Of a DNA stretch of 64,000 nucleotides, positions 45,131-54,088 are shown piece by piece (within the stretch, counting starts at the first letter, position 1; the number at the start of each line of letters is the position of its first letter). The notes beneath the pieces were generated by a model that did not search any database, was not told the origin of the DNA, and saw only the letters and a list, made by a program, of their open reading frames with translations. The DNA is from Kiloniella litopenaei (GTDB lineage Bacteria > Pseudomonadota > Alphaproteobacteria > Kiloniellales > Kiloniellaceae). A program made the translations under genes and the position numbers. Location of the stretch: contig NZ_LANI01000018.1 in NCBI RefSeq assembly GCF_000982415.1, forward strand, positions 62,001 through 126,000. Direction: 5' to 3'.

Positions 45131-46591
45131 CTATCCGGCTTTTTTCTTGGATTGCATAAATCTAGGTACGTCAACGACATGATCCTGGTAATCGTCGATC
45201 TGTGTTGGGTAGTGGCCAGTAAAGGGGGCATCACAATATTGAGGCGCATCTGCATCGCGACCTTCTTTGCCCATTGCGCGGTACATGCCATCAATGGTCA
45301 GGAACGCAAGGCTATCGACGCCAATGTGTTTGGCCATTTCATCCAAATCCATTTGGGCTGCTAAAAGCTCTTTGGATTGAGAGATATCAATACCATAGAA
45401 GTATGGATAGCCTATGGGGGGGGAGGCAATGCGCATGTGTACTTCTTTCGCACCCGCGGCCTTAACCATCTCTACAATTTTGACAGAGGTCGTACCGCGA
45501 ACAAGAGAATCATCAACAAGGATGACACGCTTTCCTTCAAGAACGGCTTTGTTGGCGTTGTGTTTTAACTTCACACCAAGATTTCGGATCTGTTGGCCAG
45601 GCTCAATAAAGGTACGACCGACATAGTGATTACGTATGATACCCAGTTCAAAGGGTACACCGGATTCCTGCGAGTATCCAATCGCAGCAGGAACACCGGA
45701 ATCAGGTACCGGAACGACAACATCTGAATCGACGTGACTTTCCTGTGCCAGCTCTTTACCAATATTTTTGCGGGCTTCGTAAACACTGACACCGTCAATG
45801 AATGAATCCGGTCGGGCAAAGTATATGTATTCGAAGATACAGGTTTGTTGACGCGTGGGCGGGAAGGGGCGCAGGGATTGCACGCCATCATCGTTGATGA
45901 CAATCATCTCTCCGGGATCAACATCTCTGATGAAATTAGCACCAATAATATCCAGCGCACAGGTTTCTGACGCGACGACATAACCGCCATCCAGCTCGCC
46001 CAGAACCAACGGCCTGATGCCGTGGGGGTCACGAACAGCAATAACACCTTCTTTTGTCATGCAAAGCAGGGCATAGGCACCTTCAATACGCTGAATAGCG
46101 TCTGTAACTTTACCAACAATGGTGTCCTGAATTGATGTTGCGACGAGGTGCAAAATAACCTCGGTATCCATTGTTGACTGAAAGATTGATCCCCGCATAA
46201 CCAGCTGGTCTCGGATTTTTTGCGAGTTGGTCAGATTCCCGTTATGACAAAGGGCAAATCCACCATCGTGAAGTTCAGCAAAGAGAGGCTGTACGTTTCT
46301 CAACGCTGTTTCACCTGTGGTGGAATAGCGGGTATGTCCGATGGACACATGTCCTTTGAGGCGTTCGATAACCTCTTGAGAGGAAAAGTTATCCCCGACA
46401 TGCCCCAAGGCACGGTGATTGTAAAATTCATTACCATCATAGCTGATGATACCGGCAGCTTCTTGGCCTCTATGCTGTAAAGCATGTAGGCCCAGCGTTA
46501 CAAGAGCCGCAGCCCCTTCGTGCCCATGAACGGCATAAACGCCGCATTCTTCGTGGAGCTTATCATCATCATGAAAATCTTCGAGTGTCAT
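45131..46591 (-). CDS. purF: Amidophosphoribosyltransferase
   Basis: A 486-residue enzyme for the first step of purine synthesis, making phosphoribosylamine from PRPP and glutamine. Cys16 in EECGVYAVHG becomes the N-terminal nucleophile after a 15-residue propeptide is removed. The glutaminase domain runs to about residue 235. The PRPP loop is VILVDDSLVRGTTSV near 355. The start at 46591 has AGGAAAG at good spacing and gives the expected propeptide; a GTG start at 46639 inside the end of cvpA is less likely. Of the four Fe-S cysteines of Bacillus PurF only two seem kept. Confidence 0.93.
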   Translation of the reverse strand: MTLEDFHDDDKLHEECGVYAVHGHEGAAALVTLGLHALQHRGQEAAGIISYDGNEFYNHRALGHVGDNFSSQEVIERLKGHVSIGHTRYSTTGETALRNVQPLFAELHDGGFALCHNGNLTNSQKIRDQLVMRGSIFQSTMDTEVILHLVATSIQDTIVGKVTDAIQRIEGAYALLCMTKEGVIAVRDPHGIRPLVLGELDGGYVVASETCALDIIGANFIRDVDPGEMIVINDDGVQSLRPFPPTRQQTCIFEYIYFARPDSFIDGVSVYEARKNIGKELAQESHVDSDVVVPVPDSGVPAAIGYSQESGVPFELGIIRNHYVGRTFIEPGQQIRNLGVKLKHNANKAVLEGKRVILVDDSLVRGTTSVKIVEMVKAAGAKEVHMRIASPPIGYPYFYGIDISQSKELLAAQMDLDEMAKHIGVDSLAFLTIDGMYRAMGKEGRDADAPQYCDAPFTGHYPTQIDDYQDHVVDVPRFMQSKKKAG

Positions 46592-46625
46592 GGCTTTCGC
46601 TTTCCTGAACTCAGTAATAAATCTG

Positions 46626-47315
46626 TTATTCGCTGCCACTTACGGCATCTATGGTCTTCTGCATTTGTGAACGCATTTCATCGTTATAGCCGGCTGCATC
46701 TTCATTATCTGATGAAGATTGTGATTCCGGGCTTATCAAACGTTGGTATGTTTGTGTTGCGTTATAGGTTTGTCGTGCGGCTTCGGCCTGCATGAGAACC
46801 TGTTTAATGGTCTCATTATGGAATTTTTCAGGTAAAGCTTTTACTAATACAGCTGAGGCCTGTTGAATTGTCGGGCGTGTTTTTGCGCGTTCGACGTCCT
46901 CTGGCCAGCCTTCTTTTTCAGGCATTAGAAAAACAAACAGGGCGATCCAGGCGATACTGACAATTATGCCACCACGTACCAGACCGAACAGAAAGCCCAG
47001 TGATCTGTCCAAGGGGCCAAATGTACTTTCCCTTACATGTCTGCAGATTGCTCTGATCATTACCATGAACAGGCCAAGCGTTATGACAAATAGGGCAAAG
47101 CCAGTGATAATTTCAGCAACAAAAGGTATATTTACAAACTGTTGCACATAAGGAAGCAGAGGGTGGAATGTCCAGAGTGTCACAAAGCCTGCGCCAATCC
47201 ATGATGCCACAGATAGCACCTCGTGAACGAACCCCCGAAACAGAGCAAAGAGGCCCGAGACGACAATGATGCCAATTACAGCGACATCGAAGAGTGAGAT
47301 GGGTAAGTTTTCCAT
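46626..47315 (-). CDS. cvpA: CvpA family membrane protein
   Basis: A 229-residue membrane protein with four hydrophobic segments in the first ~165 residues (FDVAVIGIIVVSGLFALFRG first), and a polar C-terminal tail of about 65 residues (rich in Ser, Asp and Glu near SSDNEDAAG). CvpA is needed for colicin V export in E. coli and affects envelope integrity, and is placed before purF in many proteobacteria, as here. The ATG at 47315 is taken, directly after a TTG codon; TAGGTA is upstream. The radA gene ends upstream of it, so radA-cvpA-purF-SDR is one probable operon. Confidence 0.88.
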   Translation of the reverse strand: MENLPISLFDVAVIGIIVVSGLFALFRGFVHEVLSVASWIGAGFVTLWTFHPLLPYVQQFVNIPFVAEIITGFALFVITLGLFMVMIRAICRHVRESTFGPLDRSLGFLFGLVRGGIIVSIAWIALFVFLMPEKEGWPEDVERAKTRPTIQQASAVLVKALPEKFHNETIKQVLMQAEAARQTYNATQTYQRLISPESQSSSDNEDAAGYNDEMRSQMQKTIDAVSGSE

Positions 47316-47337
47316 CAATACCTAACAATTTTGCCGG

Positions 47338-48750
47338 TTAGCCACCCGCAGTTTTCTTGACTGATTTCGCTGCAAACAATGCAACCAGATCCTGCAGATG
47401 TTCAATCTGTCTTGTATCTAACCCCGAAGCGGCTTTATTACAATTCTTCTTTGCACGAATTGGCGGAATTATTGCATTTTTAAAACCAAGCTTAGTTGCT
47501 TCCTTTAGCCTGCTCTCGGATTGATTAACGGCTCTTATTTCACCGGAAAGACCAATTTCCCCAAATACAACAGTATCTTCGGGCACAGGAATGTCCATTG
47601 CTGCTGATATTAAAGCAGCAGCTACGGCCATATCTGCGGCGGGTTCACCAATGCGTAATCCCCCCGCGACATTCAAATAAACTTCGTTACCGGCCAGTAC
47701 AAGACCGCATCTGGCTTCGAGAACGGCGAGAATCATAGCTAGGCGGCCAGAATCCCACCCGACAACGGCACGTCGCGGGTTTGCCTGTTGCGAAGGAGAT
47801 ACGAGTGCCTGTATTTCTACAAGAACAGGGCGGGTACCTTCCAGCCCGGCAAAAACGGCTGCGCCTGTCACATTGCCTCGACGTTCTGCAAGAAAAAGCG
47901 CAGAAGGGTTGGATACTTGCTCAAGCCCTTGTTCAGACATCTCAAAGACGCCAATCTCGTCGGTAGGGCCAAAACGGTTTTTCACAGCTCGTAAAATTCT
48001 GAAGTGGTGTCCACGTTCCCCCTCAAAGGTCAAAACGGTATCAACCATATGTTCCAGAACTTTTGGTCCGGCAATGACGCCTTCTTTTGTGACGTGTCCC
48101 ACAAGCAAGACACTAAAGCCTCTGGCCTTGGCCAGTTGGATCAGTTCCTGAGCAGATGCCCGAACCTGAGACACGGTTCCGGGCGCAGAATCCAGACTAT
48201 CAACAAACATGGTTTGAATAGAATCGATGACTACGACCTGAGGCGCATCATGTTCATCAAGCGTTGTGGCTATATCGCGTACAGATGTTGCCGAGGCGAG
48301 TAAAAAGTCATCGCCTTTTAAGCCCAGACGTCTGGCACGCAACCGCACCTGATCAATAGCTTCCTCGCCGGATATATAAACGCACTTGATGCCGGCCTGA
48401 TTGGTCAGCGCGGCTAATATCTGGGTCAGAAGTGTTGATTTCCCGATCCCGGGGTCTCCGCCGATGAGGACAGCTGATCCGGGGACCAGTCCACCGCCAC
48501 AGACGCGGTCAAATTCCAGGTTCTTACTAACCATTCTTGGAACGGGTTTGCTTGTTCCTTCCAGACTAACAAATTCGATTTGCTTGCCCTTACGGACATT
48601 TTTTTTACCCAATCCACCGGGCACTGGAGAGGATGAGCCAGCTTCTTCTGTAATAGAGTTCCACTCGCCACAGGAATCGCACTTACCTGACCATTTTGCA
48701 TAGTTTGCACCGCAGGACTGACAGACATAGCGAATTACGGGGCGCGCCAA
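47338..48750 (-). CDS. radA: DNA repair protein RadA
   Basis: A 470-residue ATP-dependent branch-migration helicase that acts in recombinational repair. It has the zinc finger CQSCGANYAKWSGKCDSC-type at residues 9-26, the RecA-like core with Walker A GGDPGIGKST (near 97), the RadA motif KNRFGPTDEIGVFEM (near 255) and a Lon-type C-terminal domain (GGLRIGEPAADMAVAAAL). It begins with TTG, preceded by AGGAGA five bases upstream. The zinc finger's first cysteines show that the N terminus is complete. Confidence 0.94.
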   Translation of the reverse strand: MARPVIRYVCQSCGANYAKWSGKCDSCGEWNSITEEAGSSSPVPGGLGKKNVRKGKQIEFVSLEGTSKPVPRMVSKNLEFDRVCGGGLVPGSAVLIGGDPGIGKSTLLTQILAALTNQAGIKCVYISGEEAIDQVRLRARRLGLKGDDFLLASATSVRDIATTLDEHDAPQVVVIDSIQTMFVDSLDSAPGTVSQVRASAQELIQLAKARGFSVLLVGHVTKEGVIAGPKVLEHMVDTVLTFEGERGHHFRILRAVKNRFGPTDEIGVFEMSEQGLEQVSNPSALFLAERRGNVTGAAVFAGLEGTRPVLVEIQALVSPSQQANPRRAVVGWDSGRLAMILAVLEARCGLVLAGNEVYLNVAGGLRIGEPAADMAVAAALISAAMDIPVPEDTVVFGEIGLSGEIRAVNQSESRLKEATKLGFKNAIIPPIRAKKNCNKAASGLDTRQIEHLQDLVALFAAKSVKKTAGG

Positions 48751-48817
48751 GGGGATCTCCTGAACTTGTTGTGTTTCTGTTTAAACTTACCCGATGATAT
48801 TCAGGTAGAAAATGGTT

Positions 48818-49630
48818 TTAGGCTGTTGCCCGGTCACTATGTGCGAGACTGACTTTTATTGGGCCCTCTAATAGTCCATTTATGAATTGATGAACATAAG
48901 GATTATCGGTTTTTTCCAGCTCGTTTGTAGGGCCAACCCAAGTTATTTTACCGCCATAAAGCATCGCGATACGATCAGAAATTCGTTTCGCGGAATCCAT
49001 ATCATGGGTAATGGTTAGCCCTGTTGCGCCGAGTTCTTTGACCGACTTTACAATTAACTGGTCAATAACATCACCCATCACGGGGTCTAGTCCCGTCGTG
49101 GGTTCGTCAAAAAACAGAGTTTCGGGGGTCGTGGCAATGGCTCTTGCGAGTCCGACCCGTTTTTTCATACCACTTGAAAGTTCCGCAGGAAATTTACTCG
49201 CAAAGCGTTCGCCCAAACCAACGGCGGAAAGCTTTTCGAGTGCGATGCGGTGCGCCTCTTTTTTGGGAACGCCGTGGGCTTGAATTAAACCAAAAGCAAC
49301 ATTATCCAGAATGGTAAGAGAATCAAATAAGGCGGCGTACTGGAAAAGCATACCGAATTTTCGACGTACTTTTTCCATATCATCGTTGTCTAGACCAATG
49401 ATATCCTGTCCGTTTATTTCTATCGTCCCAGAATCCGGGCGCAACAAACCCAGTATACATTTTAACAGCACAGATTTTCCTGTGCCTGACCCGCCGATGA
49501 CGACAAGGGATTCCCCTGCGTAAATATCAAGATCCAGATTGTCGAGAATGACTTTGGGCCCAAAGGCTTTGGTCAAGCCTCTGATTTTTATTCTGATGTC
49601 CTTGTTGGTGATATCTGTTTTGTTGTTCAT
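48818..49630 (-). CDS. mlaF: ABC transporter ATP-binding protein (MlaF-like)
   Basis: A 270-residue ATPase of the Mla lipid-transport family, which drives phospholipid movement between membranes. Walker A is GGSGTGKSV (46-54), the signature LSSGMKKR (near 150) and Walker B TLFFDEPTTGLD (near 172). Its start overlaps the upstream permease stop as ATGA. The MCE protein MlaD and the periplasmic MlaC are not adjacent, so they would be elsewhere. The radA gene follows 67 bases away. Confidence 0.88.
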   Translation of the reverse strand: MNNKTDITNKDIRIKIRGLTKAFGPKVILDNLDLDIYAGESLVVIGGSGTGKSVLLKCILGLLRPDSGTIEINGQDIIGLDNDDMEKVRRKFGMLFQYAALFDSLTILDNVAFGLIQAHGVPKKEAHRIALEKLSAVGLGERFASKFPAELSSGMKKRVGLARAIATTPETLFFDEPTTGLDPVMGDVIDQLIVKSVKELGATGLTITHDMDSAKRISDRIAMLYGGKITWVGPTNELEKTDNPYVHQFINGLLEGPIKVSLAHSDRATA

Positions 49631-50400
49631 ATTGAGAAAAACAATTCAGTTATGATGTAGTTAAAGACGAGAATAAGAATAGAAGCAGACACAACAGCAT
49701 TTGTTGTGGCTGCGCCAACTCCTTGGGCTCCACCTCTGGAGTGGAAACCGTGGTAACAGCCCATCAAGGTAATCAGGAAACCAAAAACAGCGGCCTTGAC
49801 CAAGCCAGAGATGACATCAAGATTTTCCATAAAATCAATGGTGTTCTTGATATAGGTTGCCGGGTTAAACCCAAGTTTGTGGACGGAAACCAGGTACCCA
49901 CCAAAAACACCAATTGTATCAGCCACAAGTACGAGGAGGGGAAGTGTTAGCACCCCTGCGATAACACGCGGAGCAATAAGATACTTAAACGGGTTTGTTG
50001 CAAGAGTATAGAGGGCATCAATTTGTTCAGTCACACGCATTGTACCGATTTCTGCGGCCATGGCGGCGCCGACCCGACCAGCAACCATTAACCCGGCTAG
50101 CACGGGGCCAAGTTCACGGGTGATCGAGACGATAACAACGTTTGGAATAGCACTCTCTGCTGAAAAACGTGCAAAGCCTGTATAGCTTTGCAGGGCGAGA
50201 ACCATACCTGTAAAAATGGCTGTCAGCCCCACGACGGGGAGAGAGTAGTACCCGACCTCTATCATTTGCTTGATAATAAGCTTTGGATAGAAAGGAGGGC
50301 GAAAACAGTGTGAAATTGCTGTCCCGGCAAAGATGGAAAGACGCCCAATAATCTCTAAAAAACGTAGCGTAAGATTACCAAGAGGCTGAAGAATGGGCAT
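49627..50400 (-). CDS. mlaE: MlaE-family ABC transporter permease
   Basis: A 257-residue inner-membrane permease with about five to six hydrophobic segments. Family motifs are YYSLPVVGLTAIFTGMVLAL, ITRELGPVLAGLMVAGRVGA and GTMRVTEQIDAL (near 120-131). With MlaF it forms the membrane core of a lipid ABC transporter. This is the first gene of the mlaEF pair, overlapping by four bases. The 270-base gap upstream, before the dnaB stop on the same strand, probably holds its promoter; an alanine racemase gene often present here is absent. Confidence 0.88.
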   Translation of the reverse strand: MPILQPLGNLTLRFLEIIGRLSIFAGTAISHCFRPPFYPKLIIKQMIEVGYYSLPVVGLTAIFTGMVLALQSYTGFARFSAESAIPNVVIVSITRELGPVLAGLMVAGRVGAAMAAEIGTMRVTEQIDALYTLATNPFKYLIAPRVIAGVLTLPLLVLVADTIGVFGGYLVSVHKLGFNPATYIKNTIDFMENLDVISGLVKAAVFGFLITLMGCYHGFHSRGGAQGVGAATTNAVVSASILILVFNYIITELFFSI

Positions 50401-50670
50401 GCATTTTTACCGTATGGATTGAGATTGAAATGACAACAGTGGGCAGTCAGTCGAAAAGCTTCCGAATTAGACTTTAACGAGCAATGAGCTTGGTTTGTCC
50501 AGAGTTTCCCTCCCCCAAGGATTTATCCGTTTCTCTGCGAGAGACATCAGTGTTCACACATTCATATACAACAAGTTGTCCCCATTAGCTTAGGCACAAT
50601 ACCTAAGGTGTTCTTTTGCGTCAATCTAGGCCAAGGCAAAGTGTTGGGTTATTTATATGAATCGGGAAAG

Positions 50671-52197
50671 TTAGTAACTTTCGGGTAGCTGATCTTCCTC
50701 AGCGAGATCAGAGAACTTTGTAAATTCACCATTAAAGTGAAGCTCAACAGAGCCGATTGGGCCATGACGTTGCTTTCCAACAATCATTTCGGCCTTGTTT
50801 CTTGCTGCATCCAGACGTGCCTCGTGATTGGCCAATTTTTCATGAAACTTATCTGTTGAATCGTCAGCACCTTGACCCGGTTTTTCTCGGGCAATGTAAT
50901 ATTCGTCACGATAGAGAAAGATCACAACGTCTGCATCCTGCTCAATAGAACCGGATTCACGAAGGTCTGAAAGTTGTGGACGTTTATCTTCACGCTGTTC
51001 TGTTTGACGCGATAGCTGGGAAAGCGCAATGACGGGCACATTCATCTCTTTTGCAATCCCTTTTAGACCACGAGAGATTTCAGAGACTTCTTGAACGCGG
51101 CTATCACTTTTGCCTCCAGGCGCACCTGACATCAGCTGTAGATAGTCGACGATAATAATATCCAGACCATGCTGTCTCTTTAGGCGTCTGACACGATTAC
51201 GAAGGCCCGGAATTGTGAGGTTTGGCGTATCATCGATAAAAAGTTTGTAGTTTGAAAGTGCACGGCTGACTTGAAAGACGTGTTCAAACTGATCTTCGGT
51301 CAATTCACCTTTACGCATCAGATGAGACGGTGTTTCCGCAGCAGAGGACAGGATCCTGCTTGCGAGCTGATCTGCTGACATCTCTAGCGAGAAGAAGGCA
51401 ACGGACATGGGGATATCAACTTCGTCACCTTCGGCATTGTGGCCGGGTTTTGTTGATTGCGCGATGTTAAAGGCGATGTTTGTCACAAAGGCCGTCTTAC
51501 CCATTGAAGGACGAGCCGCAAGAATAATCAAATCAGAATGATGGAAGCCACCCAGAAGCTTGTCGACATCGCGCAACCCGCTTGATACACCGGAAATACC
51601 GTCGCCCTGTTTCATGGCAACGTCAATGTAGTTCATCGAAACGGCAAGCGCGTCGGCAAAGGATGTAAAGCCGCCTTCGGTTTGACCTTCTTCTGCCAAA
51701 CGATAGAGCTTTTGTTCCGCGCCTTCAATCTGTTGGGTTGCCGAGAGTTCCAGTTCGTGTGTATGGGCGTTATTGACCACTTCTTCGCCAAGATCAATCA
51801 ACTCTCTTCTGATATAGAGATCGTGAATGATCTTACCATATTCAGAGGCATTGATAATGGTAACCACATTGCTTTGAAGCTCGGCGAGATAGCTGGTGCC
51901 ACCAAGATCTTCCAGATTGCCATTGCTGGCGAAAAAGTTTTTGAGGGTCGTCGCGTTCGCAAGCTGCCCGCGTTCAATCAATGTTTTGCAAGCGTGATAA
52001 ATTTCGGCATGGGCCGGATCTGCAAAATGAACAGGGAGAAGGAAGTCCGAGATTCTTTCAAAGGCTTTGTTGTTAGACAGAACGGCACCCAACAGTGCTT
52101 GTTCTACCTCGTAGTTATGAGGGGGAGAACGTAGTTCTGGTCCATCATCAAAGGGGATGTCTGAAACGTCAAAGGGCGGAATCGCGTGATCTTCCAT
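50671..52197 (-). CDS. dnaB: Replicative DNA helicase DnaB
   Basis: A 508-residue hexameric helicase that unwinds DNA at the fork. The N-terminal domain (residues about 25-130, PHNYEVEQALLGAVLSNN) binds primase. The RecA-like C-terminal domain has Walker A ARPSMGKTAF (near 225), Walker B DIIIVDYLQLM and the motor motifs ALSQLSRQTEQRED and LSDLRESGSIEQDADVV. It is full length and has no intein. It follows rplI on the same strand in the usual order; the gap is 183 bases and contains the rplI terminator. Confidence 0.95.
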   Translation of the reverse strand: MEDHAIPPFDVSDIPFDDGPELRSPPHNYEVEQALLGAVLSNNKAFERISDFLLPVHFADPAHAEIYHACKTLIERGQLANATTLKNFFASNGNLEDLGGTSYLAELQSNVVTIINASEYGKIIHDLYIRRELIDLGEEVVNNAHTHELELSATQQIEGAEQKLYRLAEEGQTEGGFTSFADALAVSMNYIDVAMKQGDGISGVSSGLRDVDKLLGGFHHSDLIILAARPSMGKTAFVTNIAFNIAQSTKPGHNAEGDEVDIPMSVAFFSLEMSADQLASRILSSAAETPSHLMRKGELTEDQFEHVFQVSRALSNYKLFIDDTPNLTIPGLRNRVRRLKRQHGLDIIIVDYLQLMSGAPGGKSDSRVQEVSEISRGLKGIAKEMNVPVIALSQLSRQTEQREDKRPQLSDLRESGSIEQDADVVIFLYRDEYYIAREKPGQGADDSTDKFHEKLANHEARLDAARNKAEMIVGKQRHGPIGSVELHFNGEFTKFSDLAEEDQLPESY

Positions 52198-52319
52198 GGC
52201 CTCGAATCTAGAAAATGATTATCAAATAACACGTGGGCGCAGCTGTTTCTCTATCCTGTTTAAGGCAAAAACAAGCGCAGAGGAATGTAGCTCGTTAGGG
52301 AAGAGAAGTACAGGTTGGA

Positions 52320-52348
52320 AATGAAAACGGCACCCCGAAAGGTGCCGT
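52320..52348 (-). terminator. Terminator after the rpsF-rpsR-rplI operon
   Basis: On the minus strand ACGGCACC-TTTCGG-GGTGCCGT forms an eight-pair stem, followed by TTTCATTTC. The T tract is broken, so termination may be partial and allow some readthrough into dnaB. Confidence 0.6.
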
Positions 52349-52379
52349 CTCATGAAACTCAAAAGTGAGAAAAGAAGAC

Positions 52380-52946
52380 TTATGCTTCTGTTTCTTCTTC
52401 TGTGCTTTCTTCTTCAACTGCTTCTGCAACAGCTTCACGCTCTTCAGCTACTTCCTCAGTGGAAACAGCGCCGCCTGAGCTAAGCTGTAGCTCAGCTTCT
52501 TCAGCAGAACGTGCAGTGTTAACAACAATGTTAACGGAAACTTCTGGGTGCAGAACAACTTTAACGTCGTGCAGGCCAAGAGTTTTGATAACTTTGTCGA
52601 GAACAACCTGAGAGCGGGCAACTGTAACGCCAGCTTCAGTAACTGCTTCAGCAATATCACGGGTGTTTACAGAACCGTAAAGCTGCCCGGAATCACCAGC
52701 CTGACGAATCAGGGAAACAGTTAGACCTTCAAGCTTGCCAGAAACCTGTTCGGCTTCTTCACGACGCTTGAGGTTATCTGCTTCCAGCTGAGCACGCTGG
52801 TTTTCGAAGTGTTCAAGATTGGCTTTAGTTGCGCGCATAGCTTTCTGCTTTGGAAGCAGGAAGTTACGAGCATAACCAGGTTTTACGGTGACAACATCAC
52901 CCATTTGACCAAGTTTTTCGATGCGTTCTAGAAGGACGACTTGCAT
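52380..52946 (-). CDS. rplI: 50S ribosomal protein L9
   Basis: A 188-residue L9. The N-terminal domain [19 protein letters not shown] with the glycine-rich GYARNFLLP loop binds 23S rRNA. A long helix and the C-terminal domain ([15 protein letters not shown]) follow. The last ~45 residues are an acidic, Glu/Ala-rich tail beyond the ~150 residues of E. coli L9, common in alphaproteobacteria. Third gene of the S6-S18-L9 operon. Confidence 0.94.
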   Translation of the reverse strand: MQVVLLERIEKLGQMGDVVTVKPGYARNFLLPKQKAMRATKANLEHFENQRAQLEADNLKRREEAEQVSGKLEGLTVSLIRQAGDSGQLYGSVNTRDIAEAVTEAGVTVARSQVVLDKVIKTLGLHDVKVVLHPEVSVNIVVNTARSAEEAELQLSSGGAVSTEEVAEEREAVAEAVEEESTEEETEA

Positions 52947-52961
52947 GATAAAATCTCCTTC

Positions 52962-53219
52962 TTACCCGATCAAGTATGGCAATAGAGCAAGGAAGCGAGC
53001 ACGTTTGATAGCTTTTGCAAGCTCGCGCTGTTTCTTTGCAGATACTGCGGTTATACGACTTGGTACAATTTTACCGCGCTCTGAGATAAAACGCTGCAGA
53101 AGACGTGTGTCTTTGTAGTCGATCTTTGGTGCGTTTGCACCAGCGAACGGGCAGCTTTTACGGCGACGGTTAAATGGGCGACGTGAACCAACGCCCTGGC
53201 TAACGATTTGAACGGCCAT
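52962..53219 (-). CDS. rpsR: 30S ribosomal protein S18
   Basis: An 85-residue S18. It contains the core [20 protein letters not shown] with [20 protein letters not shown], as in all bacteria. The sequence is basic at both ends. S18 pairs with S6 on the platform of the 30S subunit. It lies 11 bases downstream of rpsF and 15 upstream of rplI. Confidence 0.95.
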   Translation of the reverse strand: MAVQIVSQGVGSRRPFNRRRKSCPFAGANAPKIDYKDTRLLQRFISERGKIVPSRITAVSAKKQRELAKAIKRARFLALLPYLIG

Positions 53220-53230
53220 GTTTCTCTTCC

Positions 53231-53686
53231 TTAGCTAGCTGTTGCTTCACGAGGAGCGCGATCACCACCCTCACGAGGAGGGCGACCACCACGATCACCA
53301 CCACGACCGCCGCGATCGTCACGACCGCCACGACCACCACGACCACCGCGCTCATCACGGTTGCCACGGTTTTGCATGATTACTGATGGCTCTTCTTCAA
53401 GCTCATCAACACGCAAAGTAAGGGTACGAAGAACATCATCATTGATGCGCATAACACGTTCCATTTCCTGGACCGCAGCAGCTGGTGCATCGATGTTAAG
53501 AAGAACATAGTGGCCTTTGCGATTTTTCTTTACGCGATAAGCCATGTTACGCAGACCCCAATATTCGGTTTTGCCTACGGAACCACCGTTCTCGGTAATA
53601 ATACCAGTGAACTGTTCAGTGAGTGCATCGACCTGTGAGGACGAGATGTCCTGACGTGCGATATATACACATTCATAAAAAGCCAT
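53231..53686 (-). CDS. rpsF: 30S ribosomal protein S6 with RGG-rich tail
   Basis: A 151-residue S6. The ferredoxin-like core ([19 protein letters not shown] to [15 protein letters not shown]) takes about 100 residues. The remaining ~50 residues are unlike E. coli S6: a run rich in Arg, Gly and Asp with many RGG repeats, a form common in alphaproteobacteria. The tail could touch rRNA. It opens the rpsF-rpsR-rplI operon, preceded by a leader hairpin at 53734-53767, and GAGGAG gives a strong ribosome site. Confidence 0.94.
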   Translation of the reverse strand: MAFYECVYIARQDISSSQVDALTEQFTGIITENGGSVGKTEYWGLRNMAYRVKKNRKGHYVLLNIDAPAAAVQEMERVMRINDDVLRTLTLRVDELEEEPSVIMQNRGNRDERGGRGGRGGRDDRGGRGGDRGGRPPREGGDRAPREATAS

Positions 53687-54088
53687 AGTTACTCCTCACG
53701 GCTTTGTGGGCAGAGGAAAAACCTTTACCCGGAGCTGGTGTCCTTGTTTCCGCTTGAGGTCACCAGCAAGGAGTTGATTTAGTGCGGATTAACGTGCGGA
53801 ATATAGCGATCTTGGTGCAGGGGTCAAGCTCTATAGTATGTGTTAAGGCTAAGTTGTTGAAAACGCATGGTTATGGCTGTGAGTTTTTGGTGCGTTTTTA
53901 CCTTTGGTGATAATTAAGTATACACGCCGTTGCATAATGACTTCTGGAAGGCTATTTCTGGGGCAACACAAATACTCTGAATGTTGTTTGTTCATTGGCG
54001 AATTAAATTTTGCCGTTTGATAGGACAAAAGCTTCTTAGCAAGGAGCCGGTACACGACAACATCAGCGCGTTTAATAAGGAGTTTATA
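53687..54088. other. 402-base divergent gap between rpsF and fabD
   Basis: No gene was found. The left part is the rpsF leader with the hairpin described separately. The right part is AT-rich and runs to the fabD ribosome site AAGGAG at 54077-54082. An open frame continuous with fabD from 53981 has no ribosome site. Both promoters should lie here. Confidence 0.5.
53734..53767 (-). promoter_or_regulatory. Leader hairpin of the rpsF operon, possible S6:S18 autoregulatory site
   Basis: On the minus strand GCTGGTG at 53767-53761 pairs with CACCAGC at 53740-53734 around a 20-base structured loop, about 50 bases before the rpsF start. In many bacteria S6:S18 binds an rpsF leader stem. The position fits, but I did not match the conserved CCG core bases. 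Confidence 0.4.

Noticed and set aside
50589-50607. CTTAGG/CCTAAG inverted repeat between mlaE and dnaB
   Set aside because: Only six pairs, and no T tract follows on the minus strand, so it does not qualify as the dnaB terminator.
53981-54088. 36-codon extension of fabD
   Set aside because: The ATG at 54089 has AAGGAG upstream and starts with the family's FVFPGQGSQ motif. The extension reads as random sequence.
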